Shown piece by piece: positions 7,796 through 16,238 of a stretch of DNA of 54,585 nt (positions within the stretch are counted from its first letter, which is position 1; the number at the start of each line of letters is the position of its first letter). The notes under the pieces were generated by a model, which worked only from the letters and a program-made list of their open reading frames with translations, did no database searches and was not told where the DNA came from. Source of the stretch: Lachnospiraceae bacterium 10-1 (GTDB lineage: Bacteria > Bacillota > Clostridia > Lachnospirales > Lachnospiraceae); the NCBI GenBank assembly GCA_000403495.2, contig KE159799.1:943456-998040 (forward strand), given 5' to 3'. Position numbers and translations under genes: made by a program.

Positions 7796-8893
7796 TTATT
7801 GAAATTTATACTTTTTAATATTTTCAAATAAAATATTAAACAAAGAACGCATCATTTTATGGATAGTTTTTTTCGTAGTCCCATTCACCTCCCGGGCAGC
7901 TGTCAGCACGCTCTGCAGGCATTTTTTCCAATCTGCGCCAAACTCAAATACATTGGCTGCCTCTGAAGCAGAAACTACATCATATAAAGTATCCACAAAA
8001 GCATGGGCTTCCTCTTCCGAAAGGGATAGAATCCATTCATTTAAAGAAGCATCTCTTATCAGCTTATTGCTGGTCATATTTGGGGCACGGACAAATGCAT
8101 CCCCCTCTATCTTCCAACTATATGCATTATGCTGGAGCATTCCAATTCCCCGGCTTTCCACAATCTCATAATCACAGTCATCTTCAAGGAGCATGCCTAC
8201 AATAGAGGATCGCGGAATAAACTTAATGATCCTGTCTGCAACTGCCTGATAATTTCCCTGCTCCTTAATCTCAGGCCGAAATCCCGGCCCGTCATTGTTA
8301 AAGATCTTTAAAATTTTTTCTCTGGTTCTCCCACTGCAGTTCATGGCCGCGTATACTGCCAGATTTCCTCCTTTAGAATGACCGCCTGTATAAAAATCTC
8401 CAGCTATGCAGCCTGCCACTTTATTCATATACTCCACTGCCAGATACTGACTGTGGAGCGGTTTGGAAAAAGCAAGGTTTAAATCTTCCTTCCAGCCTAC
8501 AATATTAGCATCGGTGCCTCTATATGCAATATAAACGCTTTTATCTCCCAAAACATAAGTAATTGCAGAAAACTGCGTCTCGTCCTCCTCATTTACAATA
8601 TTCACATAATAATTCATCTTAAGAGAACCGAATCTTTCCGACTCTGCCGCAGCTGAAAAAAGCTCCTTATTGTTTTCCCTGTACCAGTAATCATCCATAA
8701 TTCTGTCCCTGTCAGGATGCTGATAGATGCTTTGAATGCTGACCGGCAGGCTTCTTTTTTCCACTCCAGGTACAAACCTTTCATAGTTCAAATAAGACAA
8801 TTGACATAAAATCAGACTGTCGACCTCATTAAAGGATTTTTCTTCAAAACTCTGCCAGCCGCTTTTCTTAATATACTCAATTATATTTTCCAT
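7796..8893 (-). CDS. DUF2974 (Mbeg1-like) alpha/beta-hydrolase-fold protein
   Basis: A 365-residue soluble protein of the lipase-like DUF2974 family. Near residue 171 it has YTGGHSKGGNLAVYAA, a nucleophile elbow of the GxSxG type (G-H-S-K-G). It is preceded by the strand YIAYRGTD, which supplies the usual lipase-fold core. The C-terminal third is helical. The substrate is unknown; related proteins are common and multicopy in Lachnospiraceae and no signal peptide is visible, so it probably acts in the cytosol. AAAGGCGG lies 7 nt before the ATG. It follows the DUF3810 gene by 67 bp and may share its transcript. Confidence 0.85.
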   Translation of the reverse strand: MENIIEYIKKSGWQSFEEKSFNEVDSLILCQLSYLNYERFVPGVEKRSLPVSIQSIYQHPDRDRIMDDYWYRENNKELFSAAAESERFGSLKMNYYVNIVNEEDETQFSAITYVLGDKSVYIAYRGTDANIVGWKEDLNLAFSKPLHSQYLAVEYMNKVAGCIAGDFYTGGHSKGGNLAVYAAMNCSGRTREKILKIFNNDGPGFRPEIKEQGNYQAVADRIIKFIPRSSIVGMLLEDDCDYEIVESRGIGMLQHNAYSWKIEGDAFVRAPNMTSNKLIRDASLNEWILSLSEEEAHAFVDTLYDVVSASEAANVFEFGADWKKCLQSVLTAAREVNGTTKKTIHKMMRSLFNILFENIKKYKFQ

Positions 8894-8960
8894 TTATTTT
8901 CCGCCTTTCCAATTAATAACCCTTCTATATTCATCTGATCCTCCGGCTACCGGGAAAAGC

Positions 8961-10088
8961 CTAGTACAATATCCCATCATAATACTGCAACAGTAAATCT
9001 ACGACTCTGCTATAGCTGATCCGTCCGTCTTCTACCCCGTTTAGGGTAAGGGTGGTATCCAAAAAAGCATCTGCCGCCTGCTTTACAGTTTCCGTTTTCA
9101 AAACTGCCTTCTCTTCCACTTTTTCCCATGTTTCCTGTGTTAGAAATTTTTTATCTTCCATAACAAGATCGCTAATTAGCGGATGGGCTAAATAAACTTC
9201 ACTGTCTTCCCCCACCGCGCGAAAGAAATCTCTGTCCAGATATCCCAGCACACTTAAATAGCCGCTATACCTGAAAAGAGAATCGTCAGAATCCACACAT
9301 GCAAGGTATCCAATAAAATTTGCCTCATCCTCCCGGATAAATCCTTTCAAATGGGACAGTTCATGACACATAGTTACCGGTATATTCGTCAGATACATCT
9401 GCCGGTTATAATTTGCTTCCATGGAAAAGGGAAAATAGTATCCCATAATATACTGCTGGCTGTAAAAACCTGACATTGCAAGTCCCTTGGGATCTGGATA
9501 ATCCCCCGAAAGAACATCAAATTTTTCTCCCAGTTTCCGCATCTGCGCCTTGGCCTCCTCCTTAAGAGGCGATGTGTAAATCAGGTAGCCTTTCTCATCT
9601 CTGTCAAAAGTCACGGAAAGCGCATTTGCCTGTTCCACCACATAATCCCTGACCAGCGCAATCTCGGAAATTCCGTATTCCCGCTTTTGTCCGGCGCCAA
9701 TCTGATAACGCTCATTAATAGGAGAAGACTGATACAGAAGAAAGCAGTTCAGCGTCATAATCACACAAACAATTCCAAAAATCCAGTAAACAAATAACGA
9801 ATATTTTCTATATATGCACTTCCATTTATCCGGAAGTTTTTTTCTGGATATTACATACACTGCCCCACCAAGAACCAGCACAAAGAGCATCACCACTGCA
9901 AGATAAAGCATCCATTCCCCCACGGAAAATGGAACCAGTCCTGTTACTTTCCCATATGCGGCACCCCAGATGGGAAAAATATATGTCACATAAAAATCTG
10001 TAAATGGCCGGCACGCCCTGCCTGTAATATTAAGTATGACTGCACACAAAATAAATGCGGCTGGCAGCCAGAATTTTGTTTTTTTCAA
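8961..10088 (-). CDS. DUF3810 membrane protein, predicted zinc metallopeptidase
   Basis: A 375-residue protein with three N-terminal membrane spans and a large domain beyond. That domain contains MCHELSHLKGF near residue 243, an HExxH zinc-binding motif, and then EDEANFIGYLAC, where a Glu could be the third ligand. This is the DUF3810 layout. Its substrate and role are unknown. No ATG opens the frame; TTG at 10088 was chosen because GGAG lies 8 nt before it, and a TTG at 10112 is the alternative. It is divergent from the AGCS symporter gene. It sits upstream of the DUF2974 gene on the same strand. Confidence 0.82.
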   Translation of the reverse strand: MKKTKFWLPAAFILCAVILNITGRACRPFTDFYVTYIFPIWGAAYGKVTGLVPFSVGEWMLYLAVVMLFVLVLGGAVYVISRKKLPDKWKCIYRKYSLFVYWIFGIVCVIMTLNCFLLYQSSPINERYQIGAGQKREYGISEIALVRDYVVEQANALSVTFDRDEKGYLIYTSPLKEEAKAQMRKLGEKFDVLSGDYPDPKGLAMSGFYSQQYIMGYYFPFSMEANYNRQMYLTNIPVTMCHELSHLKGFIREDEANFIGYLACVDSDDSLFRYSGYLSVLGYLDRDFFRAVGEDSEVYLAHPLISDLVMEDKKFLTQETWEKVEEKAVLKTETVKQAADAFLDTTLTLNGVEDGRISYSRVVDLLLQYYDGILY

Positions 10089-10213
10089 TTTACCCGCTCC
10101 CGATAGTTTCAATTATATAACAACATCTCTGTTGAAAAATAAGCATATCCTGTACAAAAAAATACTATATTATATGGAGAATCTTATAGGCACCCTGCCT
10201 GGTCAGGACACAT

Positions 10214-11524
10214 ATGCAATCAATTTTTTCATCTATTCAGTCCCTCAATCAATTTTTATGGAGTGGTCCTCTTTTATTTTTACTGATGGGTACTCATCTA
10301 TATTTTACCATAAAACTTAAATTTCCACAGAAAAATATTTTGAAGGCCATCCGCCTTTCCATAACTCCTTCCGGTAAAAAAGATGCTAAAAATCTTTCTG
10401 TTTTTGCAACCTTATCCACCACTTTGGCAGCAACCTTAGGAACCGGAAATATCATTGGTGTTTCCACTGCAGTTGCTCTTGGCGGCCCGGGCGCCATATT
10501 CTGGTGCTGGATCACAGGAATTTTAGGAATGGCAACTTCTTATGCGGAATGCTTTTTAAGTGTGCGCTTCCGCAGCCGCTTAAGTGATGGCACCTATCAG
10601 GGTGGTCCCATGTATGTATGGGAAAATGCTCTTCACCGCCCTTTAACAGGAAAGTTTTATGGACTTTTGACTCTTCTTGCCGCATTTGGAGTAGGATGTA
10701 CCACTCAGGCTAATTCCATTACCCAGACTACTTCTTTAAGCTTCGGATTAAATCCTCACATTGCAGGGATACTCGCCGCCTTTCTTGCCGGCCTTGTAAT
10801 CGTAGGCGGCATCAAATCCATTGGTAATGTCTGCATGAAAATTGTTCCTGCTTTAGCAATTCTTTATACAGCAAGCTGTATTTTACTCCTTATTATAAAC
10901 AGAGAAGCCATTCTTCCTGCCATACAGCTTATTCTTTCCCATGCCCTGGCACCCAGAGCTGCCATCGGGGGCGCAGCAGGCTCCTCCTTAATGCTGACTG
11001 CCCGTTACGGTATTGCCAGAGGTCTGTTTACCAATGAAGCCGGTATTGGAACTGCCGCAATTACTGCCGCCGCCTCAGAAACCGCCAGCCCGTCAGATCA
11101 GGCATATGTGTCCATGACTGCTGTATTCTGGGATACGGTGGTTATGTGCCTGTTAAGCGGCCTTGTGATCGTTACCAATGCCATGCTCCACCCCTTTTCC
11201 GCAATTTCCGTAAACGAAGCCGGACTTACAGATGCGGCTTTTTCCTACCTTCCTGTGTTTGGAAATATGTTTTTATCCTTATGCCTTGTGGCCTTTGCAA
11301 TTACAACTCTGATCGGCTGGTCCTATCTTGGAGAACAGGCTTATTTGTATGTGGCAAAAAACAAGGGGAGCAGCCTTTATAAAATTGCTTACATTGTAAT
11401 GATCTACATAGGTGCAGTACTGCCTCTTCATCTGGTATGGGAATGCACCGACTTAATCAATGCCCTTATGATTCTGCCTAACATAGCTGCTTTATTTCTT
11501 TTAAAAGACCATCTGCGTCCCTGA
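10214..11524 (+). CDS. Sodium:alanine/glycine symporter, AGCS family
   Basis: A 436-residue integral membrane protein with about eleven spans. AGCS signatures are clear: TLAATLGTGNIIGVSTAVALGGPGAIFWCW near the start, GGPMYVWENAL, and RYGIARGLFTNEAGIGTAAITAAA near residue 270. It imports alanine, glycine or related small amino acids with Na+ at the cell membrane. AGGA lies several bases before the ATG at 10214. It is divergent from DUF3810 and followed by a MATE gene on the same strand. That gene has its own promoter, so the pair is not necessarily an operon. Confidence 0.93.
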   Translation: MQSIFSSIQSLNQFLWSGPLLFLLMGTHLYFTIKLKFPQKNILKAIRLSITPSGKKDAKNLSVFATLSTTLAATLGTGNIIGVSTAVALGGPGAIFWCWITGILGMATSYAECFLSVRFRSRLSDGTYQGGPMYVWENALHRPLTGKFYGLLTLLAAFGVGCTTQANSITQTTSLSFGLNPHIAGILAAFLAGLVIVGGIKSIGNVCMKIVPALAILYTASCILLLIINREAILPAIQLILSHALAPRAAIGGAAGSSLMLTARYGIARGLFTNEAGIGTAAITAAASETASPSDQAYVSMTAVFWDTVVMCLLSGLVIVTNAMLHPFSAISVNEAGLTDAAFSYLPVFGNMFLSLCLVAFAITTLIGWSYLGEQAYLYVAKNKGSSLYKIAYIVMIYIGAVLPLHLVWECTDLINALMILPNIAALFLLKDHLRP

Positions 11525-11544
11525 TGAAGCAGGTTTATTAAAAT

Positions 11545-11573
11545 TTGCATCTTTCCCTTTTTACAGGTATAAT
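11545..11573 (+). promoter_or_regulatory. Promoter of the MATE gene
   Basis: TTGCAT (11545-11550) and a perfect TATAAT (11568-11573) are separated by 17 bp. They lie 91 bp before the MATE start codon, which leaves a leader of about 85 nt. Confidence 0.6.
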
Positions 11574-11663
11574 GCATATGATACAAGGCTCAAAAACTTT
11601 TAAATACAGGATATGGAAGCCTTTTAAAGCTATCAGACATATGCAGAAAGGTATTATTTTAAA

Positions 11664-12938
11664 ATGAAAAAGAAATACGCAGGATACATTTTCCCTTCCA
11701 TGCTTTCCTTTTTATTAACTGGAATTTATTCCATCGTAGATGGTATTTTTGTGGGAAGGGCTATGGGTGATCCGGGACTTGCCGCCATTAATATCGCCTG
11801 GCCTTTAGTAGCCCTTATTATCTCTCTCGGAACAGGAATCGGCATGGGAGCCGCAGTGATGGTTTCCTTAAATAAAGGGGCTGGAGATTTGAAAAAAGCA
11901 GAACGTACAGAAGGCAATGCTTTTTTTCTGCTTTTTACCAGCTCTCTTTTACTGGTTGTTTTTTTATATTTCTTTCATTCTCCACTTTTGATTTTGCTTG
12001 GTGCTAAAGGCGGACTGCTTTCCATTGCATCTGACTATATCAGATATATTCTGTTTGGAGGCATAGTGCAGGTTTTTGCCTCAGGCATGATTCCCCTGAT
12101 GCGAAATCGCGGTGCTTCCTTCTATGCTATGTGTTCTATGGCGGCAGGCTGTATTACTAACATTGTTTTAGATTACCTTTTTGTAATCGCCTTAAACCTG
12201 GGAATTAAGGGCGCTGCCCTGGCAACCGTATTCGGACAAGTTCTTACGTTGATTTTAGGCATACTCTTTTTTATACAAAAAAAGAACCGCATTTCTTTTT
12301 CCAATATCCGTCCGGAAAGAAATACGATTCATTCTATTTTTAAGGTAGCAGTATCACCTTTTGGACTGACTTATCTGCCTTCTGTTACAATTATATTTAT
12401 GAACCTGCAGGCACTTAGATATGGCGGGGAGGAGGCTGTCAGCGCTTATGCGGTGCTTGCCTATATTATCTCCTTTATGGAACTTTTAGTACAGGGAATC
12501 GGTGATGGCAGCCAGCCTCTTCTCTCCCTGTGTCAGGGTGGTAATGACACTAAAACTTTAAAAACTTACTCCAAATGGACCTTTACGTTGGGAATTGGAT
12601 TTGGCACAGCCGGCGCAGTTATCTTTTATCTGATGCGCGGTCTGATTCCGGTCCTTTACGGAACCTCCGGCGCTGCTGCTGCTTATATTGTTTACGCCAC
12701 ACCTGCCTTTGCCCTTATTATGGCCCTTTACGGGCTTACCAAACCTGCGGTTTCTTACTTTTATGCCACACACCGAATGGTTCGTTCTAATCTTCTTGTT
12801 TATGGAGAAATCGTGCTTACGCTGATTTTTATCATAATTCTTCCCCTTATCTGGGGATTAAATGGTGTATGGTTTACCATACCGGCTGTTCAGGTAGTGC
12901 TTGGAATTGCAAGCCTTATTTTTCTAAAAGGAAAATAG
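11664..12938 (+). CDS. MATE-family efflux transporter
   Basis: A 424-residue protein with about twelve membrane spans in two similar halves, typical of MATE multidrug/Na+ antiporters. Family features include SIVDGIFVGRAMGDPGLAAINIAWP in helix 1-2 and GDGSQPLLSLCQGG at the start of the second half. It exports cationic drugs or metabolites across the cytoplasmic membrane; the substrate cannot be inferred. AGAAAGG lies upstream of the ATG. It ends 6 bp before the stop of birA on the other strand, so the two genes converge with almost no spacer and no visible terminator. Confidence 0.92.
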   Translation: MKKKYAGYIFPSMLSFLLTGIYSIVDGIFVGRAMGDPGLAAINIAWPLVALIISLGTGIGMGAAVMVSLNKGAGDLKKAERTEGNAFFLLFTSSLLLVVFLYFFHSPLLILLGAKGGLLSIASDYIRYILFGGIVQVFASGMIPLMRNRGASFYAMCSMAAGCITNIVLDYLFVIALNLGIKGAALATVFGQVLTLILGILFFIQKKNRISFSNIRPERNTIHSIFKVAVSPFGLTYLPSVTIIFMNLQALRYGGEEAVSAYAVLAYIISFMELLVQGIGDGSQPLLSLCQGGNDTKTLKTYSKWTFTLGIGFGTAGAVIFYLMRGLIPVLYGTSGAAAAYIVYATPAFALIMALYGLTKPAVSYFYATHRMVRSNLLVYGEIVLTLIFIIILPLIWGLNGVWFTIPAVQVVLGIASLIFLKGK

Positions 12939-12944
12939 AAAACA

Positions 12945-13952
12945 TTAAACCTTGATGCTGATTTCTCCACTGGATAAAAACTCAACAGTGCCATCTTTAT
13001 ACTGCACCTGCAGATGACAGGCATCATCAATTCCAAGTACGGTTGCACTGGTTCTGTCAGCTCCCTCCCCTGCCTTATGCACGCTTCCGTCAGGGGTAAC
13101 GATTTTAACCTCTTTTCCAATCACAAAACACCTGTTTCTGTACTCTTCCAGATAATTTCGGGATGGAAGCATATTATAATATTCCATAAAGTTTTTAATA
13201 AATTCGGATGCCAGGCGGTTACGCATATTTTCCTTTTGAATATGGCTGGTAAACACTGCTCCGGCAGCATCTTTAATCTCCTCCGGAAATCCTCCCACCG
13301 GTTCATAAATATTAATGCCAATCCCCACAATCACATATTCCAGCTTTCCTTCCTCCAAAGATGCGGAACCTTCCGTTAAAATACCGGATATCTTTTTCCC
13401 TCTCATCCAAACATCATTTACCCACTTAATTAAAGTCTCCTCACCAGATACCTTTTCAACTGCCTTGGCTGCTGCTGCCGCAGTCAGGGTTGTGAGCATG
13501 GTTCCTTCCTCCGCAGTAGCATTCGGATGAAGCAGAAGACTCATATAAAGTCCGGTTCCCTGGGGCGAATAAAAGGAACGCCCCCGGCGCCCTCTGCCTG
13601 CACTTTGTTCTTCCGCCAGCAATACCATATCTTCTTTTTCCCCATCGGCAATATACTGCTTTAATACATTATTGGTAGAATCTACCTTTTTTTCAACCTT
13701 TACCTTTAAATTCACGCCTTTCGTCCGCAGCTCCTGCTCAATATACGCCGCTGAAAGCAGATCAGGCGACTTTTTCAACGCATAGCCTTTATTTGTCACA
13801 GCCTCAATAGCATAGCCTTCCTTCTGCAGCGACTTAACGGCCTTCCAGATGCTGGCTCTCGTCACCAGAAGACGGTCGGCAATCTCCTGACCTGAAAAAA
13901 AGTTGCCTTTTTGGTTTTCCAACAATAATAACACTTGTTCTTTAATTCCCAT
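12945..13952 (-). CDS. birA: Biotin--[acetyl-CoA-carboxylase] ligase / biotin repressor BirA
   Basis: A 335-residue bifunctional BirA. Residues 1-60 form a winged helix-turn-helix (GQEIADRLLVTRASIWKAVKSLQKEGY). The catalytic domain has the biotinoyl-AMP loop SAGRGRRGRSFYSPQGTGLYMSLLL near residue 120 and ALIKWVNDVW-type sequence (ETLIKWVNDVWMRGKKISGILTE). It activates biotin and attaches it to carboxylase carrier proteins, and the HTH suggests it also represses biotin genes. No biotin genes or obvious BirA operator were seen nearby. It lies 44 bp after the MFS gene on the same strand and converges with the MATE gene. Confidence 0.95.
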   Translation of the reverse strand: MGIKEQVLLLLENQKGNFFSGQEIADRLLVTRASIWKAVKSLQKEGYAIEAVTNKGYALKKSPDLLSAAYIEQELRTKGVNLKVKVEKKVDSTNNVLKQYIADGEKEDMVLLAEEQSAGRGRRGRSFYSPQGTGLYMSLLLHPNATAEEGTMLTTLTAAAAAKAVEKVSGEETLIKWVNDVWMRGKKISGILTEGSASLEEGKLEYVIVGIGINIYEPVGGFPEEIKDAAGAVFTSHIQKENMRNRLASEFIKNFMEYYNMLPSRNYLEEYRNRCFVIGKEVKIVTPDGSVHKAGEGADRTSATVLGIDDACHLQVQYKDGTVEFLSSGEISIKV

Positions 13953-13996
13953 ATTTTCCTTCCCTCATTTGTTTTCTGCATTTGTTTGTTTTTAAT

Positions 13997-15175
13997 CTAT
14001 CTTCCTCTTATATCTTCACTTTCTGCCTTGGGCACTTTATTCAGCTTCTCCACCATCCAGATCATAAGCAGCGTAATGATCAATAGGTAAAAAGGATACA
14101 GCCAGATTCCCATTTTTCCGGCAAGTGCTCCAAATAATGGCGGCATTACAGTTGTTCCCACATAGGCAAATGCCATCTGCATGCCAATTAATGCCTGGGA
14201 CAAACCTGCACCAAAATTTGTGGGAGTTTCATGGATTATGCTTGGATAAATCGGGGCACACCCCAGCCCTACCACCACAAGCCCTATACACATAATAAGA
14301 TTTCCCAAAGGAAAAATCAATAAAAGTATTCCGGCAATAATCATACCCTGTCCTAAACGTATCATAGCTTTATCACTCATTTTCATGGAAATAAAACCGC
14401 AGATAAAACGTCCTATTGTAATTCCCAGATAAAAAAGAGAGGCCCATTTTGCTGCACTCTGAGGCGACAGCCCCCGTTCCATTACCATATAGCTTGCTCC
14501 CCAAAGACCTGCTGTCTGCTCTACCGCACAATAACAGAAAAATGCAGTCAACACCTCTTTTACTCCCGGAAGCCTTAACAGCTTTCCCATCCCCATTTTA
14601 TTTTGCGCCGCTCCTTCTTGCGCTGCCTCATTTGATCTTCTCCACAAAGGCAGGGAAATAATTAAAATTACAGTTAATGCCACCTGTAAAATGCCAATGA
14701 TCTGATATCCGCTGTTCCATTTAAACCCTCCGGTCAGACATGCTCCCATAATATACGGTCCTATTGTAGCTCCCACTCCCCAGAAACAATGAAGCCAGCT
14801 CATATGCCTTGCTTTGTAATGAAGGGCTACATAATTATTCAGTGCGGCATCAACTGCGCCTGCACCCAACCCATAAGGAAATGCAATCACGCAAAGCATA
14901 AGAAAGGATTTCGACACGGAAAACCCCAATAAAGATACAGCTGTCAATCCCACACTGACAGCAGTTACCTTTCCGGTTCCAAGTTTACTGTTCATTTTAT
15001 CACTAAAAAGGCTTGATATAATGGTTCCTGCCGAAATGATCATAGATACGATGCCTGCGTAAGACACCGGCACATTAAGCGCTCCGTGCATGCTGGGCCA
15101 CGCAGATCCAAGCAGGGCATCCGGCAGTCCCAAACTAATAAATGCAATATAAATAATTGCCAATAAAAAACTCAT
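13997..15175 (-). CDS. MFS transporter
   Basis: A 392-residue, roughly twelve-span transporter of the major facilitator superfamily. It opens MSFLLAIIYIAFISLGLPDALLGSAWPSMHG, a start common in FucP-like/MFS proteins of Clostridia. The start at 15175 is set by GGGAGGA 9 nt upstream and by an ATGA overlap with the stop of the phosphopantetheinyl transferase gene. That coupling suggests the two are translated together. The substrate is unknown. Possible roles include export of a product made by a carrier-protein-dependent enzyme, but nothing in the window proves it. Confidence 0.9.
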   Translation of the reverse strand: MSFLLAIIYIAFISLGLPDALLGSAWPSMHGALNVPVSYAGIVSMIISAGTIISSLFSDKMNSKLGTGKVTAVSVGLTAVSLLGFSVSKSFLMLCVIAFPYGLGAGAVDAALNNYVALHYKARHMSWLHCFWGVGATIGPYIMGACLTGGFKWNSGYQIIGILQVALTVILIISLPLWRRSNEAAQEGAAQNKMGMGKLLRLPGVKEVLTAFFCYCAVEQTAGLWGASYMVMERGLSPQSAAKWASLFYLGITIGRFICGFISMKMSDKAMIRLGQGMIIAGILLLIFPLGNLIMCIGLVVVGLGCAPIYPSIIHETPTNFGAGLSQALIGMQMAFAYVGTTVMPPLFGALAGKMGIWLYPFYLLIITLLMIWMVEKLNKVPKAESEDIRGR

Positions 15176-15840
15176 AATAAAATTTCCTCCCATACCGCGT
15201 CCTTTTGCGGCTCTTTTGTACAGACACAAAAACTATATGCAGGCATGTCTGCACATTCCATAAAATAAGCCGATGGTTCATTTTTGTCCTCTTCCAATAT
15301 TATGCCTTTCTGCCAATTGATTTCAAAGGAATCCATTCCCTGTTTCAATCCCTTTCCAGTCAGCTTCACAAAACTTTCCTTAATGCTCCACATTCTGAAA
15401 AATAAATCTGTTTTTTCCTTTTCTCCACATTCTGACAGTTTCTGGTTATCTGCATCTGTAAAAAACCTCCCTGCAATTCCACTTTTTACAACAGTCTTTT
15501 TCTGAATATCTACCCCAACCGGTATATCTGCTATGGCACAGCATACATATCCGCCGGAGTGGGACAAATTAAAGTGAATCTCCGGCTTCTTTAATAAGTA
15601 TGGCTTTCCTTCTTTCTCATAACCAATTTCAAAGGGAATACTACATTCAGGATCAGTCTCCGTCCATTTGCAGAGTACGTTGTGGAGCAGACAGCCGGCT
15701 GTTAGTGTATAACTTATACTGCCTTGATCTTTCATATGCAGCAGCTTTTCCCTGCGCCTTTTTTCTACCTTCTCCAAATACTGCAAAAAGGTGTCTTCCT
15801 CCAAAAGGGGAAACACCTTTGCATAATATACAGCAGTCAT
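15172..15840 (-). CDS. 4'-phosphopantetheinyl transferase (Sfp-type)
   Basis: A 222-residue Sfp/AcpT-family enzyme that moves phosphopantetheine from CoA to a carrier-protein Ser. Key motifs are VGVDIQ with D111 and FFRMWSIKESFVKLTGKGL with W151, K154 and E155, which bind Mg2+ and CoA. The length matches the Sfp rather than the short AcpS type. It overlaps the genes on both sides by 4 nt (ATGA), so DUF3783-Sfp-MFS form a tight unit. No NRPS, PKS or stand-alone carrier protein is in the window, so the target protein must be elsewhere. Confidence 0.92.
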   Translation of the reverse strand: MTAVYYAKVFPLLEEDTFLQYLEKVEKRRREKLLHMKDQGSISYTLTAGCLLHNVLCKWTETDPECSIPFEIGYEKEGKPYLLKKPEIHFNLSHSGGYVCCAIADIPVGVDIQKKTVVKSGIAGRFFTDADNQKLSECGEKEKTDLFFRMWSIKESFVKLTGKGLKQGMDSFEINWQKGIILEEDKNEPSAYFMECADMPAYSFCVCTKEPQKDAVWEEILL

Positions 15841-16232
15841 TTTTGCTCCTTCTCACTTTTCCTATGCATTGCAGCATGTTCCTTCTTTAGTTCTTCAAGC
15901 AAAGTAAATGCATTCCATTTCTGATTCGTTTTTGTTAAAATTGCCTTGTAGAGACTGCTTCCACACCTTGGATCATTGTGCATCAGGTCAACTACCTTAT
16001 AAAGCTTCCGCTCCAGGAGATCAACAAATACTATCATCTGCCCGTCAAGTTCCTGCTTCTGCGTCTCATCCGGAGGTTCCTTAAATACATCTTTGGCCAT
16101 TTCCCTTAAGGTAGCTCCATATCTTTCCTTGGGAACTACCCTTATGGGAACCTTGACCAGATAAAATGCCGCTTTGATAGCTTCTATTTGTACTTTATCC
16201 TTTACGTTAAACAATAAAGCAACTTCACGCAT
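15837..16232 (-). CDS. DUF3783 domain protein
   Basis: A 131-residue soluble protein that I place in DUF3783 from its start (REVALLFNVKDKVQIEAIKAAFYLVKVPIRVVPKERYGATL) and size. The function is unknown. The first half looks like an alternating alpha/beta fold that could sense a ligand or bind a partner, and the C terminus is charged and helical. It starts 6 bp after the glucosaminidase gene and overlaps the Sfp gene by 4 nt. It is therefore in the middle of a four-gene transcript. Confidence 0.75.
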   Translation of the reverse strand: MREVALLFNVKDKVQIEAIKAAFYLVKVPIRVVPKERYGATLREMAKDVFKEPPDETQKQELDGQMIVFVDLLERKLYKVVDLMHNDPRCGSSLYKAILTKTNQKWNAFTLLEELKKEHAAMHRKSEKEQK

Positions 16233-16238
16233 TCAATT

